From Acinetobacter radioresistens DSM 6976 = NBRC 102413 = CIP 103788 (lineage in GTDB: Bacteria > Pseudomonadota > Gammaproteobacteria > Pseudomonadales > Moraxellaceae), in NCBI RefSeq assembly GCF_006757745.1, contig NZ_AP019740.1, forward strand, positions 372,001 through 436,000: a stretch of DNA of 64,000 bases, written 5' to 3'. Under the pieces are notes generated by a model that saw only the letters and a program-made list of their open reading frames with translations, did no database searches and had not been told where the DNA came from. The translations under genes and the position numbers were made by a program. The stretch's first letter is position 1. Every line of letters begins with the position of its first letter. Below, in pieces: positions 16,895 through 25,200 of this stretch.

Positions 16895-17833
16895 ATGAGC
16901 GATTTTATGAGTTCAACTGCTTCAGGCACTCCATCTGCATCGTTACTGTTTACTTCATCTGTTTATGCACTACTGGTATTGATCTGGGCAACCACGCCAC
17001 TGGCCATTGTCTGGAGTGTAGAAGAAGTTCACCCGATGTGGGTACTCATTATTCGCTATTTTGGCGCTTCAATACTGGCATTCCTGATTCTAAAACTGAT
17101 GCGTGCTCCATTACCTTTTGATCAGATGGCCATGAAGAGTTATCTGGCCGGTAGCCTGAACCTGATTGGTGCACAGTTATTTATCTATTTAGCAGCTAAT
17201 TATCTTACTTCGGGGTTAATGGCTTTAATTTTTGGTTTTTCGCCACTGGTTGCCGGGCTGATTGGTCATGTCATCTTGAAAACTCAAAAATTGGTGGCAC
17301 TACAATGGCTGGGCATGGCGATAGCAGTTGCAGGGTTAAGTTTCGTTTTTGCAGATCAGGCAGAAACTCAGGTAAATCCAATTGGCGTTGTACTGATGTT
17401 TATCAGTATGGTGTCCTATATCAGCTCGATTTTCTGGGTTAAACAGATTAATGCGCCTTTGGCCCCTATGTCTCAAGCAACAGGCTCGCTTTTAGTATCA
17501 GCACTGGCTTCACTACTGCTGGTTCCTTTTATTTATGAACATATACCGACTGCTATACCAGGTACTAAAACCATAATCGGCTTCTTATTTACCATGGTTA
17601 TGTCCTCTATTGTGGCGATGCTGTGTTATTTCTGGCTGATCAAGCGCTTAAATGCTTCTACAGTATCTTTAAGTAATGTGATTACCCCGGTATTGGCGCT
17701 TATGCTAGGCGCCACACTGAATAATGAACAAATTGGTTCACATGCATTTGCTGGGGTAAGTGTTGTAATGTTTGGTATTGTTCTGTACTTCTGGAAGGAC
17801 TGGCATAGCCAATATAGAGCAAAAAAATATTAA
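16895..17833 (+). CDS. EamA/DMT-family transporter
   Basis: A 312-residue drug/metabolite-superfamily permease with about ten hydrophobic helices in two EamA repeats (first about residues 20-150, second about 165-305). Typical elements include an N-terminal LLVLIWATTPLAIVW, RYFGA, and ITPVLALMLGATLNNE in the second repeat. Members export or exchange small metabolites; the substrate is unknown. It follows the hca operon in the same direction but after a strong terminator, so it needs its own promoter or read-through. The start is uncertain: ATG 16907 has a slightly better upstream GAG than ATG 16895. Confidence 0.85.
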   Translation: MSDFMSSTASGTPSASLLFTSSVYALLVLIWATTPLAIVWSVEEVHPMWVLIIRYFGASILAFLILKLMRAPLPFDQMAMKSYLAGSLNLIGAQLFIYLAANYLTSGLMALIFGFSPLVAGLIGHVILKTQKLVALQWLGMAIAVAGLSFVFADQAETQVNPIGVVLMFISMVSYISSIFWVKQINAPLAPMSQATGSLLVSALASLLLVPFIYEHIPTAIPGTKTIIGFLFTMVMSSIVAMLCYFWLIKRLNASTVSLSNVITPVLALMLGATLNNEQIGSHAFAGVSVVMFGIVLYFWKDWHSQYRAKKY

Positions 17834-18033
17834 ACTTTAAATGTTTATAGTTAAGTAGCTTCTATAAAAGCACGGGCGTGCCCTGCAACTTTAGCTGATG
17901 AAGATGTAATAACTAACAGCAGAGAAAACAACAAAAAATAAAAAAAGTCAGGCCCAAGTTTGGCTAAGATCAGGAAAGTCCATTAGAAAATTGAATCAGC
18001 CGGTCTGATAAAAATAAAATTAGGTCATTTTCC

Positions 18034-18981
18034 ATGTCTGAATCCAATAAAGTCGTTGTTTATGCAGCCCTGATCGGGAACCTGATCATTGCAATGGTCA
18101 AGTTCGTGGCAGCTTATCTGACGAACAGTTCGGCTATGCTGAGTGAGGCAATCCATTCAGTTGTTGATACCCTCAATGAAATCTTGCTGCTCTATGGACT
18201 GAAAAAATCCCAGCAGCCAGCCAATATGCGTCATCCTTTTGGTTATGGACGAGAACTGTATTTTTGGGCTTTTATTGTGGCTCTGATGGTGTTTGCATTA
18301 GGTTCGGTAGTTTCGATCTATCAGGGGATTCAGCATATTCGTCATCCTGAAGAAATCGTTTCACCGGTGATTAACTATGTTGTACTTGGAATTGCTATTG
18401 TTGTAGAAGGTACTTCATGGTTTATCGCTTTAAAAAGCTTTCGCAAAAGCAAGGGTAAACTTGGATACTTTCAGGCATTCCGGCGTAGTAAAGATCCGAC
18501 TACATTTACAGTTCTGTTTGAAGATACAGCTGCACTGCTTGGTTTGGTAATTGCATTGCTCGGTGTCTATTTTTCTCATACTTTGAATATGCCAGTACTT
18601 GATGGTATTGCTTCAATTCTCATTGGTGTGATTCTGGCTGTGGCAGCCCTATTGCTGGGCCGGGAAACCAAGGGATTGCTGCTGGGAGAAACTGCAGATC
18701 CCTTACTGCGGCAAAATGTTCTGAGTATTGCACAGCAGGACCCGGCGGTACTCTCGGCAAACGGTCTGATTACTGAACAGTTGGGTGCACATCAGGTGCT
18801 GGCTGCCTTAAGTCTTGAGTTTAAAGATAATCTGACTTCAGACCAGATTGAAGCCTGTGTAAACCGGATTGAGGCCAATACAAAAAAAGTGCATCCGGAA
18901 GTGGTGGCACTTTTTGTAAAACCCCAAACCCAGAAGGTCTGGATGGAACGTATGAAAGATCGCCTCGATGACACAGCATAA
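18034..18981 (+). CDS. Cation diffusion facilitator family transporter
   Basis: A 315-residue CDF (SLC30-type) metal efflux protein, proton-coupled in characterised members. It has AMLSEAIHSVVDTLNE, in which the HxxxD pair of helix 2 binds the metal, then the cytosolic-side RHPFGYGRELYFW. A second acidic site lies in FEDTAALLGL and a C-terminal cytosolic domain follows. The helix-2 HSVVD arrangement and the RSKDPTTFTVLFED segment resemble the SLC30A9-like branch rather than FieF/ZitB. Zinc or cobalt is the likely substrate but is not demonstrated. Confidence 0.88.
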   Translation: MSESNKVVVYAALIGNLIIAMVKFVAAYLTNSSAMLSEAIHSVVDTLNEILLLYGLKKSQQPANMRHPFGYGRELYFWAFIVALMVFALGSVVSIYQGIQHIRHPEEIVSPVINYVVLGIAIVVEGTSWFIALKSFRKSKGKLGYFQAFRRSKDPTTFTVLFEDTAALLGLVIALLGVYFSHTLNMPVLDGIASILIGVILAVAALLLGRETKGLLLGETADPLLRQNVLSIAQQDPAVLSANGLITEQLGAHQVLAALSLEFKDNLTSDQIEACVNRIEANTKKVHPEVVALFVKPQTQKVWMERMKDRLDDTA

Positions 18982-19043
18982 TCACGGCCAGATATCAGTA
19001 CTTGCACCTACAGATTTGCCGTTTTATATAAAGATTTTTATTC

Positions 19044-20084
19044 ATGAATAAGCAAGCTCATTACTCTTACCGTTTAAAGACGGAATCCTGCTGGTTACAT
19101 ACCTTGAGAAAACCTGAGTTTAGTTTCAGCCCTTCTGACCATTACAATGGAGAAGAGTTCTTTAATTATGTGGCTCATCCGGCCGGTTATCGGCGCCGTG
19201 ATCTGATCAAGTGGTTATATAGCCGTAAACCTTTGCCATGGGAAGAGGAAAATACACAGACAGAAATTCCGGCACATGCGGGTCCACAGAACCGGCCACA
19301 TGCCAGTATGGACGACTGGCAGGTCTGGTTTATTGGTCATGCTACCGTACTGATTCAAATCGGGCCGTATAATTTTCTGACAGATCCGGTGTGGGCAGAC
19401 TATGTCAGTCCGCAGCAGGGTACAGGTCCAAAACGAAGCTGTACTGCCGGTATTGCATTAGAACAATTACCGGAAATTCATGCCGTACTCTTGAGTCATA
19501 ACCACTACGACCATATGGACTTGGCAACTCTACGCTGGCTGCACAAAAAATTTGCCATGCCAATTTATACCGGGCTTGGCAACAGTTTTTATCTGCCTAA
19601 AAAGTTTCAGGTAATAGAAATGGACTGGTGGCAGGCTGCGTTGTTGCATAAGTTTCAAATAGTGTACACACCTGCACAACACGGTTCAGGGCGTGGTTTG
19701 CGTGATCGTAACCGGGCTTTGTGGGGGGGCTTTTCAATCATACATGAGACCGGTCACTGTTTTTTTGCAGGTGACACAGGTTATTCACCGCATTTCAAAC
19801 AGATTCATGCCGAACTGGGAGCTCCCCGGATCGCTTTGCTTCCGATCGGCGCATATGAGCCGCGAGAGTTGATGCAATATATGCATATGAATCCTCAAGA
19901 AGCATTTCAGGCACATTTGGATCTGGCACCCCGTCGTTCACTGGCAATCCATTACCGGACTTTCCAGCTCACAGATGAAGGTCGCGAGCAGCCTGAACAG
20001 GACCTGAATATAGCCATGCAGAATTCATCCAAACTGTTGGGGCCATTTTATTGCATACGGGAAGGAAGACGCCTCATTGTTTAA
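19044..20084 (+). CDS. MBL-fold metallohydrolase (NAPE-PLD/RomA-like)
   Basis: A 346-residue metallo-beta-lactamase-fold hydrolase of the Lactamase_B_2 branch. Metal ligands are visible in SHNHYDHMD (HxHxDH), FAGDTGYSP (Asp) and LAIHYRTFQL (His); FIGHATVLIQIG and NFLTDPVWAD are typical of the phospholipase-D-like NAPE-PLD/RomA group. The substrate in bacteria is unclear. There is no signal peptide, so it is probably cytoplasmic. Its last 11 bases overlap the convergent DoxX-like gene. Confidence 0.85.
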   Translation: MNKQAHYSYRLKTESCWLHTLRKPEFSFSPSDHYNGEEFFNYVAHPAGYRRRDLIKWLYSRKPLPWEEENTQTEIPAHAGPQNRPHASMDDWQVWFIGHATVLIQIGPYNFLTDPVWADYVSPQQGTGPKRSCTAGIALEQLPEIHAVLLSHNHYDHMDLATLRWLHKKFAMPIYTGLGNSFYLPKKFQVIEMDWWQAALLHKFQIVYTPAQHGSGRGLRDRNRALWGGFSIIHETGHCFFAGDTGYSPHFKQIHAELGAPRIALLPIGAYEPRELMQYMHMNPQEAFQAHLDLAPRRSLAIHYRTFQLTDEGREQPEQDLNIAMQNSSKLLGPFYCIREGRRLIV

Positions 20085-20463
20085 GGTCTTTATTCTGTTC
20101 CTGTACAATAAGCTGAACTGCCACTACAGAAAGCATCAGCATGGCAATATTCATGACTACCGGATTAAACGCAGCTGTAAGTTGAAGAGGTGCTATACAT
20201 ATAATCAGCAGTAGCAGTCCTATAAGTCCGATGATGTTTAAGCTATGCAAGAGAATAGATCTAGGCCATTTCAAGAAGAATAAACCGAACAGCATTTCGA
20301 TGCCCCCGGACAGACCCAGCAAAATTTTAGCCAGAACCAGATCAAGGCCCATATTTTGCCAGATTATGATTTCATCAGGAGATTGAAACAGAAGTTTGGG
20401 AACAAGCCCCTGATATAACCAGAGTAAGGCTAACGTGAGCTGAATGGTAAAGAGTGGACGCAT
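20074..20463 (-). CDS. DoxX-like small membrane protein
   Basis: A 129-residue protein with four hydrophobic helices: LTLALLWLYQGLVPKLLF at the start, then LAKILLGLSGGIEMLFGLFFL, a third and a fourth near the C-terminus. The arrangement and the WxYxGLVPKLL motif match the DoxX-like (DoxX_3) family of unknown function. It overlaps the end of the convergent MBL-fold gene by 11 bp. Confidence 0.75.
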   Translation of the reverse strand: MRPLFTIQLTLALLWLYQGLVPKLLFQSPDEIIIWQNMGLDLVLAKILLGLSGGIEMLFGLFFLKWPRSILLHSLNIIGLIGLLLLIICIAPLQLTAAFNPVVMNIAMLMLSVVAVQLIVQEQNKDLKQ

Positions 20464-20594
20464 AAAAATATGCCTGGCATTTATTAGTAGTGTCTTTTCA
20501 GAAATTATTTTTAATTGATTTCTTCAGGAGCAATATTCTCGCACATGACGAGAATTTTTTGTAAAGAGTTAATGCTCTTATGCCTGACAAGCAA

Positions 20595-20625
20595 AAAAAG
20601 AAACCATACCAGATGGTTTCTTTTT
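20595..20625. terminator. Terminator after katA
   Basis: AAAAAGAAACCAT (20595-20607), loop ACCAG, ATGGTTTCTTTTT (20613-20625). A symmetrical stem; on the minus strand it ends katA. Confidence 0.86.
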
Positions 20626-20642
20626 AAAGGGTTTATTTCAGG

Positions 20643-22163
20643 TTAAAGAAAACCTGGCTGGCCATAGGCTGGGTCCGAATCACGTGCAGCCTGAGCATCA
20701 GCTACCTCTAATCCCAGTGCTTTAGCAACACCTTCACCATAAGCCGGGTCGCAGGCATAACAGTTACGGATATGGCGGTATTTAACAAAATCCAGCGCAT
20801 CCCCCATTGCCCGTGCCGTATTTTCAAATAAAACCTGTTTTTGTTCAGTATTCATGAGAGCAAAAAGTGCACGTGGCTGACTGAAATAGTCTGCATCATC
20901 CTGACGATAATCCCAGTATGCTGCATCACCTGTAATCTTTAATGGCGGCTCTCTATACTGCGGCTGTTCCTGCCATTGACTGAAGCTGTTTGGCTCATAA
21001 TGTGGCAGGCTGCCATAGTTGGCATCAATCCGGCCCTGTCCATCACGGTGGTTAGAGTGTACCGGACAGCGTGGTTTATTCACCGGGATCTGCTGATAGT
21101 TTACTCCCAGACGGTAACGTTGGGCATCGGCATAATTAAATAGGCGTGCCTGCAGCATACGGTCAGGTGATACACTAATTCCCGGAACCAGATTACTTGG
21201 CGCAAAAGCTGACTGTTCTACATCTAGAAAGAAATTTTCCGGATTACGGTTCAGTTCAAACTTACCGACTTCAATCAGTGGATAATCGGCATGTGGCCAG
21301 ATTTTTGTCAGGTCAAAAGGATGATATGGTACTTTCTCGGCATCTGCTTCTGGCATGACCTGAACATACATAGTCCATTTCGGATATTCACCCCGTTCAA
21401 TGGCCTCATACAGGTCACGCTGGTGGCTTTCACGATCTTTTCCGATCAGTACTTCTGCTTCAGCATCTGTCAAGTTTTTAATACCCTGCTGGGTACGGAA
21501 GTGAAACTTCACCCAAAACCGTTCACTGCTGGCATTAATAAAGCTATAGGTGTGGCTGCCAAAACCATGCATATGTCGGTAGCTGGCAGGAATACCGCGT
21601 TCTGACATAACAATGGTGACCTGATGTAATGACTCAGGCAACAAGGTCCAGAAATCCCAGTTATAAGTGGCATTACGCATATTAGTGCGTGGGTCACGTT
21701 TAACAGCTTTATTCAAATCCGGGAATTTACGCGGGTCACGCAGAAAAAACACTGGCGTGTTGTTACCGACCATATCCCAGTTGCCTTCTTCAGTATAAAA
21801 CTTCAAGGCAAAGCCACGAATATCACGTTCAGCATCAGCTGCTCCACGTTCACCTGCTACAGTGGTAAAACGTGCAAACATTTCAGTTTGTTTACCAATT
21901 TCAGAGAAAATGCTGGCACAGCTATACCGGGTAATATCTTGGGTGACAGTAAATGTTCCAAATGCACCGGAACCTTTAGCGTGCATACGGCGTTCAGGAA
22001 TAACTTCACGGACAAAGTTGGCAAGTTTCTCATTGAGCCACATATCTTGGGCTAAAAGCGGACCGCGTGGGCCAGCAGTCATACTATTCTGGTTGTCTAC
22101 AACGGGCGCACCGAAGTCTGTAGTTAAGTGGCTGACTGGACACTTTTTGATGTCTTGACTCAT
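20643..22163 (-). CDS. katA: Catalase (small-subunit, monofunctional haem)
   Basis: Dismutates hydrogen peroxide to water and oxygen. The 506-residue product has the distal haem histidine His61 in [13 protein letters not shown], the catalytic-region [19 protein letters not shown], and the proximal haem tyrosine in [14 protein letters not shown]. Length and the lack of a C-terminal flavodoxin-like domain place it in the small-subunit clades. ATG 22163 is chosen because GGAG lies six bases upstream; the in-frame ATG at 22175 overlaps that GGAG. Gene symbol katA is by family, not by strain comparison. Confidence 0.93.
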   Translation of the reverse strand: MSQDIKKCPVSHLTTDFGAPVVDNQNSMTAGPRGPLLAQDMWLNEKLANFVREVIPERRMHAKGSGAFGTFTVTQDITRYSCASIFSEIGKQTEMFARFTTVAGERGAADAERDIRGFALKFYTEEGNWDMVGNNTPVFFLRDPRKFPDLNKAVKRDPRTNMRNATYNWDFWTLLPESLHQVTIVMSERGIPASYRHMHGFGSHTYSFINASSERFWVKFHFRTQQGIKNLTDAEAEVLIGKDRESHQRDLYEAIERGEYPKWTMYVQVMPEADAEKVPYHPFDLTKIWPHADYPLIEVGKFELNRNPENFFLDVEQSAFAPSNLVPGISVSPDRMLQARLFNYADAQRYRLGVNYQQIPVNKPRCPVHSNHRDGQGRIDANYGSLPHYEPNSFSQWQEQPQYREPPLKITGDAAYWDYRQDDADYFSQPRALFALMNTEQKQVLFENTARAMGDALDFVKYRHIRNCYACDPAYGEGVAKALGLEVADAQAARDSDPAYGQPGFL

Positions 22164-22472
22164 GCTATGCTCCATTCTTTGAATGTCTGGTGCAGTGGTG
22201 CTCTAAAATAGGACCAGTTCTTCTGACTAAACTACTGATCAAATCACTGTATTCTAGCTGCCACTGTTTCCAGTATCGGTAAGGAACCTTATATACCGGC
22301 ATGTTCACTGCGTATTGGCTCTGCCTTGAACTACGAGCTATATAAACGTTCGGTATATCTGTTCTGTTAAGCATAATTTAGAGGTTATCTGATTGATTTA
22401 CCAACGATAAAAATTAATGGTTTGTATAGGTAAAAACGATTATTATTTTATTTTTAATTAATTAATTAGATT
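22164..22472. other. katA upstream spacer, no gene seen
   Basis: 309 bases between the katA start and the end of the TetR gene. It must hold the katA promoter; TAGAAT (minus strand, in the middle of the spacer) is a possible -10 but no good -35 is spaced with it, and I could not find a convincing OxyR-type repeat. The last 100 bases are extremely AT-rich. Confidence 0.4.
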
Positions 22473-23093
22473 TTAAGGGCTTAAGGGTAAAAAGCCGGAG
22501 ATAGCGCGCCGGATATCTTGTTTCAGTTCAAACCAGTGCTGGTATTCCGGCTCCTGAAGCAGGGTCTGTGAAATCATGCCATAAATAATCCGGTGCAGAT
22601 TGAGGGCAAGACTTTCGAGTTCTTGCCTAGGACAATTGCAGAGGTGCACAAGAACCTTACACCAGCTTTCTACATGTAAGCGATAGTGTTTTTGATAGGC
22701 AGACAAACTGGAAATCTGACGTTCAAGTAAAAATAAAGTGGCCCAAATGTGCTGTTCTTGCCAAATACTCTGAATCTGGAAATTAACCAGTGCTTCAATA
22801 TATAACGCTAATTCTAAAGAAGCTTCTAAGGTATTGGCATACTGTTCTAGGGCTTTGGCCTGCTGTTTAATGTACTGATGGATGCAAAGTGCGGCCAGTT
22901 CATCTTTATCACCAAAGTATTCATAAAAAGTACCCAAGCCGACACCTGCCAGCTCAGTAATATCCCGAATAGTGATATCAGGGTAATCTTGAGTATCTAA
23001 AAGCCGAACAAAGCTTTCTAGTAAGGCGGCCTGAGTCATGCGCGCACGTGACTGTTGCGGTTTGCGGCGAGCTTTAAAGGCTGGTGTTTTCAT
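22473..23093 (-). CDS. TetR/AcrR family regulator, divergent from aidB
   Basis: A 206-residue repressor-type protein. The N-terminal helix-turn-helix is clear: QQSRARMTQAALLESFVRLL, then ITIRDITELAGVGLGTFYEY and FGDKDELAALCI. The C-terminal ligand domain is not assignable. ATG 23093 is preferred to the GTG at 23111, since neither has a strong Shine-Dalgarno and the former matches the usual short basic leader (KTPAFKARRKPQQSR). It is divergent from the acyl-CoA dehydrogenase-like gene over about 77 bp and probably controls it. Confidence 0.87.
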   Translation of the reverse strand: MKTPAFKARRKPQQSRARMTQAALLESFVRLLDTQDYPDITIRDITELAGVGLGTFYEYFGDKDELAALCIHQYIKQQAKALEQYANTLEASLELALYIEALVNFQIQSIWQEQHIWATLFLLERQISSLSAYQKHYRLHVESWCKVLVHLCNCPRQELESLALNLHRIIYGMISQTLLQEPEYQHWFELKQDIRRAISGFLPLSP

Positions 23094-23170
23094 ATAGGAG
23101 AAACCGAACACTATATAGAGCTGATTCTTTTATACTGAAGAAAGATAAGAATGACTATATGGAAAGAAGA

Positions 23171-24820
23171 ATGAATACATGGGCGACTCATCAAATCCAG
23201 AATCAGTTTGATGAACTTCAAGACTATAACCTGTTTGATACCGATCCGATATTACAGGAAATATTGCAACGCCATCAAAGTCAAGATCAGGCCAGGCTAA
23301 GCCAGTTAGGTACGATAGCCGGTTCTGCCGAATATTATCAGTATGCCGAACAGGCTAACCGCTATACACCGGAGCTTAAGGCGTTTGATGCACGTGGCCG
23401 GCGCTGTGATGTAATTGAGTTTCATCCGGCTTGGCATCAGTGGATGGTACTCAACCGCAGCTATGAAGTCCATGCCTATCCTTTTAGTAAACCAGATGAT
23501 GCACAAGGCTGGCTGAACTGGGCAGCACGTTTTTATTTAAATGGGCAGATCGAATGCGGTAGTCTGTGTCCAACTGCCATGACGCTTGGCAGTATTCCCT
23601 TGCTACAGCGTGAACCGGCGCTATGGCAACAGCTGGGTGATAAATTACTGTCGCAGCATTATGATGCGCGCGACCTGCGCATAAGCCAGAAAAAATCAAT
23701 CTGGTTAGGCATGGGCATGACTGAAAAACAAGGTGGTTCCGATGTGCGTGCCAACCAGACCAAAGCAGTACCAGTCGGACAGCACGGACGTGGGCAGGGT
23801 TATCTGATTACCGGTCATAAATGGTTTTTTTCAGCGCCGATGTGTGATGCACATCTGGTGGTCGCCAATACCGAACAAGATGGTTTGGCCTGTTTCTTTG
23901 TGCCGCGCTGGCTGGAGGATGGTCGCAAAAACAGTATTCATGTGCAGCGCTTAAAAGATAAGGTGGGTAACCGCAGTAATTCCAGTAGTGAAGTCGAATT
24001 TCAGGAGGCTTGGGGAATCATGCTGGGTGAGGCGGGCAGAGGTATTCCGACTATTATTGAAATGGCCGCATATACCCGGCTGACCTGTGTAGTAGGCAGT
24101 AGTGCCATGTTGCGTCAGGCACTGGTTCAGTGTCTAGCCTATACCCGGCAGCGTCAGGCTTTTGGTAAACCTCTGGCAGCACAGCCTCTCATGCAATCAG
24201 TACTGACCGATCTGGCATTGGAATCTGAAGCAGCAGTACAGTTAGCTATGCATCTGGCTTCCTGCTACCAGCAAGATGATCCGCTGTCTAAAGCCTGGCA
24301 ACGTCTGATGACGCCAGCTGCAAAATTCTGGATCTGTAAAAGAGTGGTAGAACTGAGTGGCGAAGCAATGGAGGTTTTTGGAGGCAATGGCTACGTCGAA
24401 ACCGGAATCATGGCACGTATTTTCAGGGAAGCACCGGTAAACTCAATCTGGGAAGGTTCAGGCAATGTAATGTGCCTGGATGTATTACGTGCGGTACAGC
24501 GTGACCGCGAATCTATAGAGATTTTAATACATTCATTTGCCGGAACTATTCAGGATGAACCATTGTTACAACAGGAATTACAGCAGTTGCTACAGCTTTT
24601 CGCACAAAGTCCAGATCAGCTGCAATTTATGGCACGGACTTTAGTGAGTCGCCTGGTCATTCTGGCACAAGCAGTACTATTGAAAAAATATGCTCCAGAT
24701 TTTGTAGCAAATGCCTTTATCCAGACTCGCTATACGGCATTTCATGGTCGGGTTACAGGACTGATCGATCTCCATTTAGTTGATATGCAGCGTGTACTGG
24801 AACGGGCTTTTCCTGCTTAA
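23171..24820 (+). CDS. aidB: AidB-like acyl-CoA dehydrogenase family protein
   Basis: A 549-residue flavoprotein (E. coli AidB 541) related to acyl-CoA dehydrogenases and linked in E. coli to alkylation protection. AidB hallmarks are present: FDARGRRCDVIEFHPAWH, EGSLCP-like ECGSLCPTAMT, GMGMTEKQGGSDVRANQT, GHKWFFSAPMCDAHLV, LKDKVGNRSNSSSEVEFQ and PVNSIWEGSGNVMCLDVLR. The first 29 codons of the open frame (from 23084) overlap the divergent TetR start; ATG 23171 follows AAGAAG and matches the AidB N-terminus. Regulation by the neighbouring TetR protein is inferred. Confidence 0.87.
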   Translation: MNTWATHQIQNQFDELQDYNLFDTDPILQEILQRHQSQDQARLSQLGTIAGSAEYYQYAEQANRYTPELKAFDARGRRCDVIEFHPAWHQWMVLNRSYEVHAYPFSKPDDAQGWLNWAARFYLNGQIECGSLCPTAMTLGSIPLLQREPALWQQLGDKLLSQHYDARDLRISQKKSIWLGMGMTEKQGGSDVRANQTKAVPVGQHGRGQGYLITGHKWFFSAPMCDAHLVVANTEQDGLACFFVPRWLEDGRKNSIHVQRLKDKVGNRSNSSSEVEFQEAWGIMLGEAGRGIPTIIEMAAYTRLTCVVGSSAMLRQALVQCLAYTRQRQAFGKPLAAQPLMQSVLTDLALESEAAVQLAMHLASCYQQDDPLSKAWQRLMTPAAKFWICKRVVELSGEAMEVFGGNGYVETGIMARIFREAPVNSIWEGSGNVMCLDVLRAVQRDRESIEILIHSFAGTIQDEPLLQQELQQLLQLFAQSPDQLQFMARTLVSRLVILAQAVLLKKYAPDFVANAFIQTRYTAFHGRVTGLIDLHLVDMQRVLERAFPA

Positions 24821-24910
24821 AGTTTCTATAATTTTAAGGGTATAAAAAAGCATCTTGATGAGAGGGTAGCGTGACTTTAAAAAATACATACTGCCCCCAT
24901 CAATATCTCT

Positions 24911-24957
24911 TGCCAGCAGAGTAAAATAGGCGATAATCTGCTGGCACAGGCTCTGTG
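24911..24957 (+). promoter_or_regulatory. Stem-loops upstream of the 61-residue protein gene
   Basis: TGCCAGCAGA (24911-24920) and TCTGCTGGCA (24937-24946) form a perfect 10-bp stem around a 16-nt loop. A second hairpin, CACAG-GCT-CTGTG (24945-24957), abuts it. There is no T tract, so it is not a typical terminator for aidB. It lies 44 nt before the start of the next gene and may be a structured leader or an operator. Confidence 0.5.
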
Positions 24958-25001
24958 TAAAAATAATACTCTGAATTAATCTGACCTGATAGGTAAACAC
25001 T

Positions 25002-25187
25002 ATGGCAAAAAGCAAGAAGCAGCCAGAAGTTATTATTCATAACTTTGTTGCTAAACATATGCATGAAGTCAACCGCAGTCATGTATTTACAGACCGCAAA
25101 AAAAATGCAAAACGCGGTTATAGCAAACATAAGCAAGGGCGATATTCTGATGATTATCGTCCTTCCTGTTTCAGCTTTGCAGCTTAA
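25002..25187 (+). CDS. Small basic conserved protein (possible ArfA-like)
   Basis: 61 residues, rich in Lys/Arg/His: MAKSKKQPEVIIHNFVAKHM, then VFTDRKKNAKRGYSKHKQG, ending PSCFSFAA. I believe this belongs to a small conserved family in Acinetobacter and pseudomonads (DUF7230-like), function unknown. The middle (F-x2-R-KK...GYSKHK) and the hydrophobic alanine-ending tail recall ArfA, the alternative ribosome-rescue factor, but the match is loose. A dyad CAGCTT-AAGTT-AAGCTG (25180-25196) overlaps the stop codon. AGG about nine bases before the ATG serves as a weak ribosome site. It converges with ptsP. Confidence 0.7.
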   Translation: MAKSKKQPEVIIHNFVAKHMHEVNRSHVFTDRKKNAKRGYSKHKQGRYSDDYRPSCFSFAA

Positions 25188-25200
25188 GTTAAGCTGACAT

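Noticed and set aside
22165..22374. A 69-codon minus-strand frame upstream of katA.
   Set aside because: It overlaps the katA ribosome site and the sequence resembles no protein; it is an open frame by chance.
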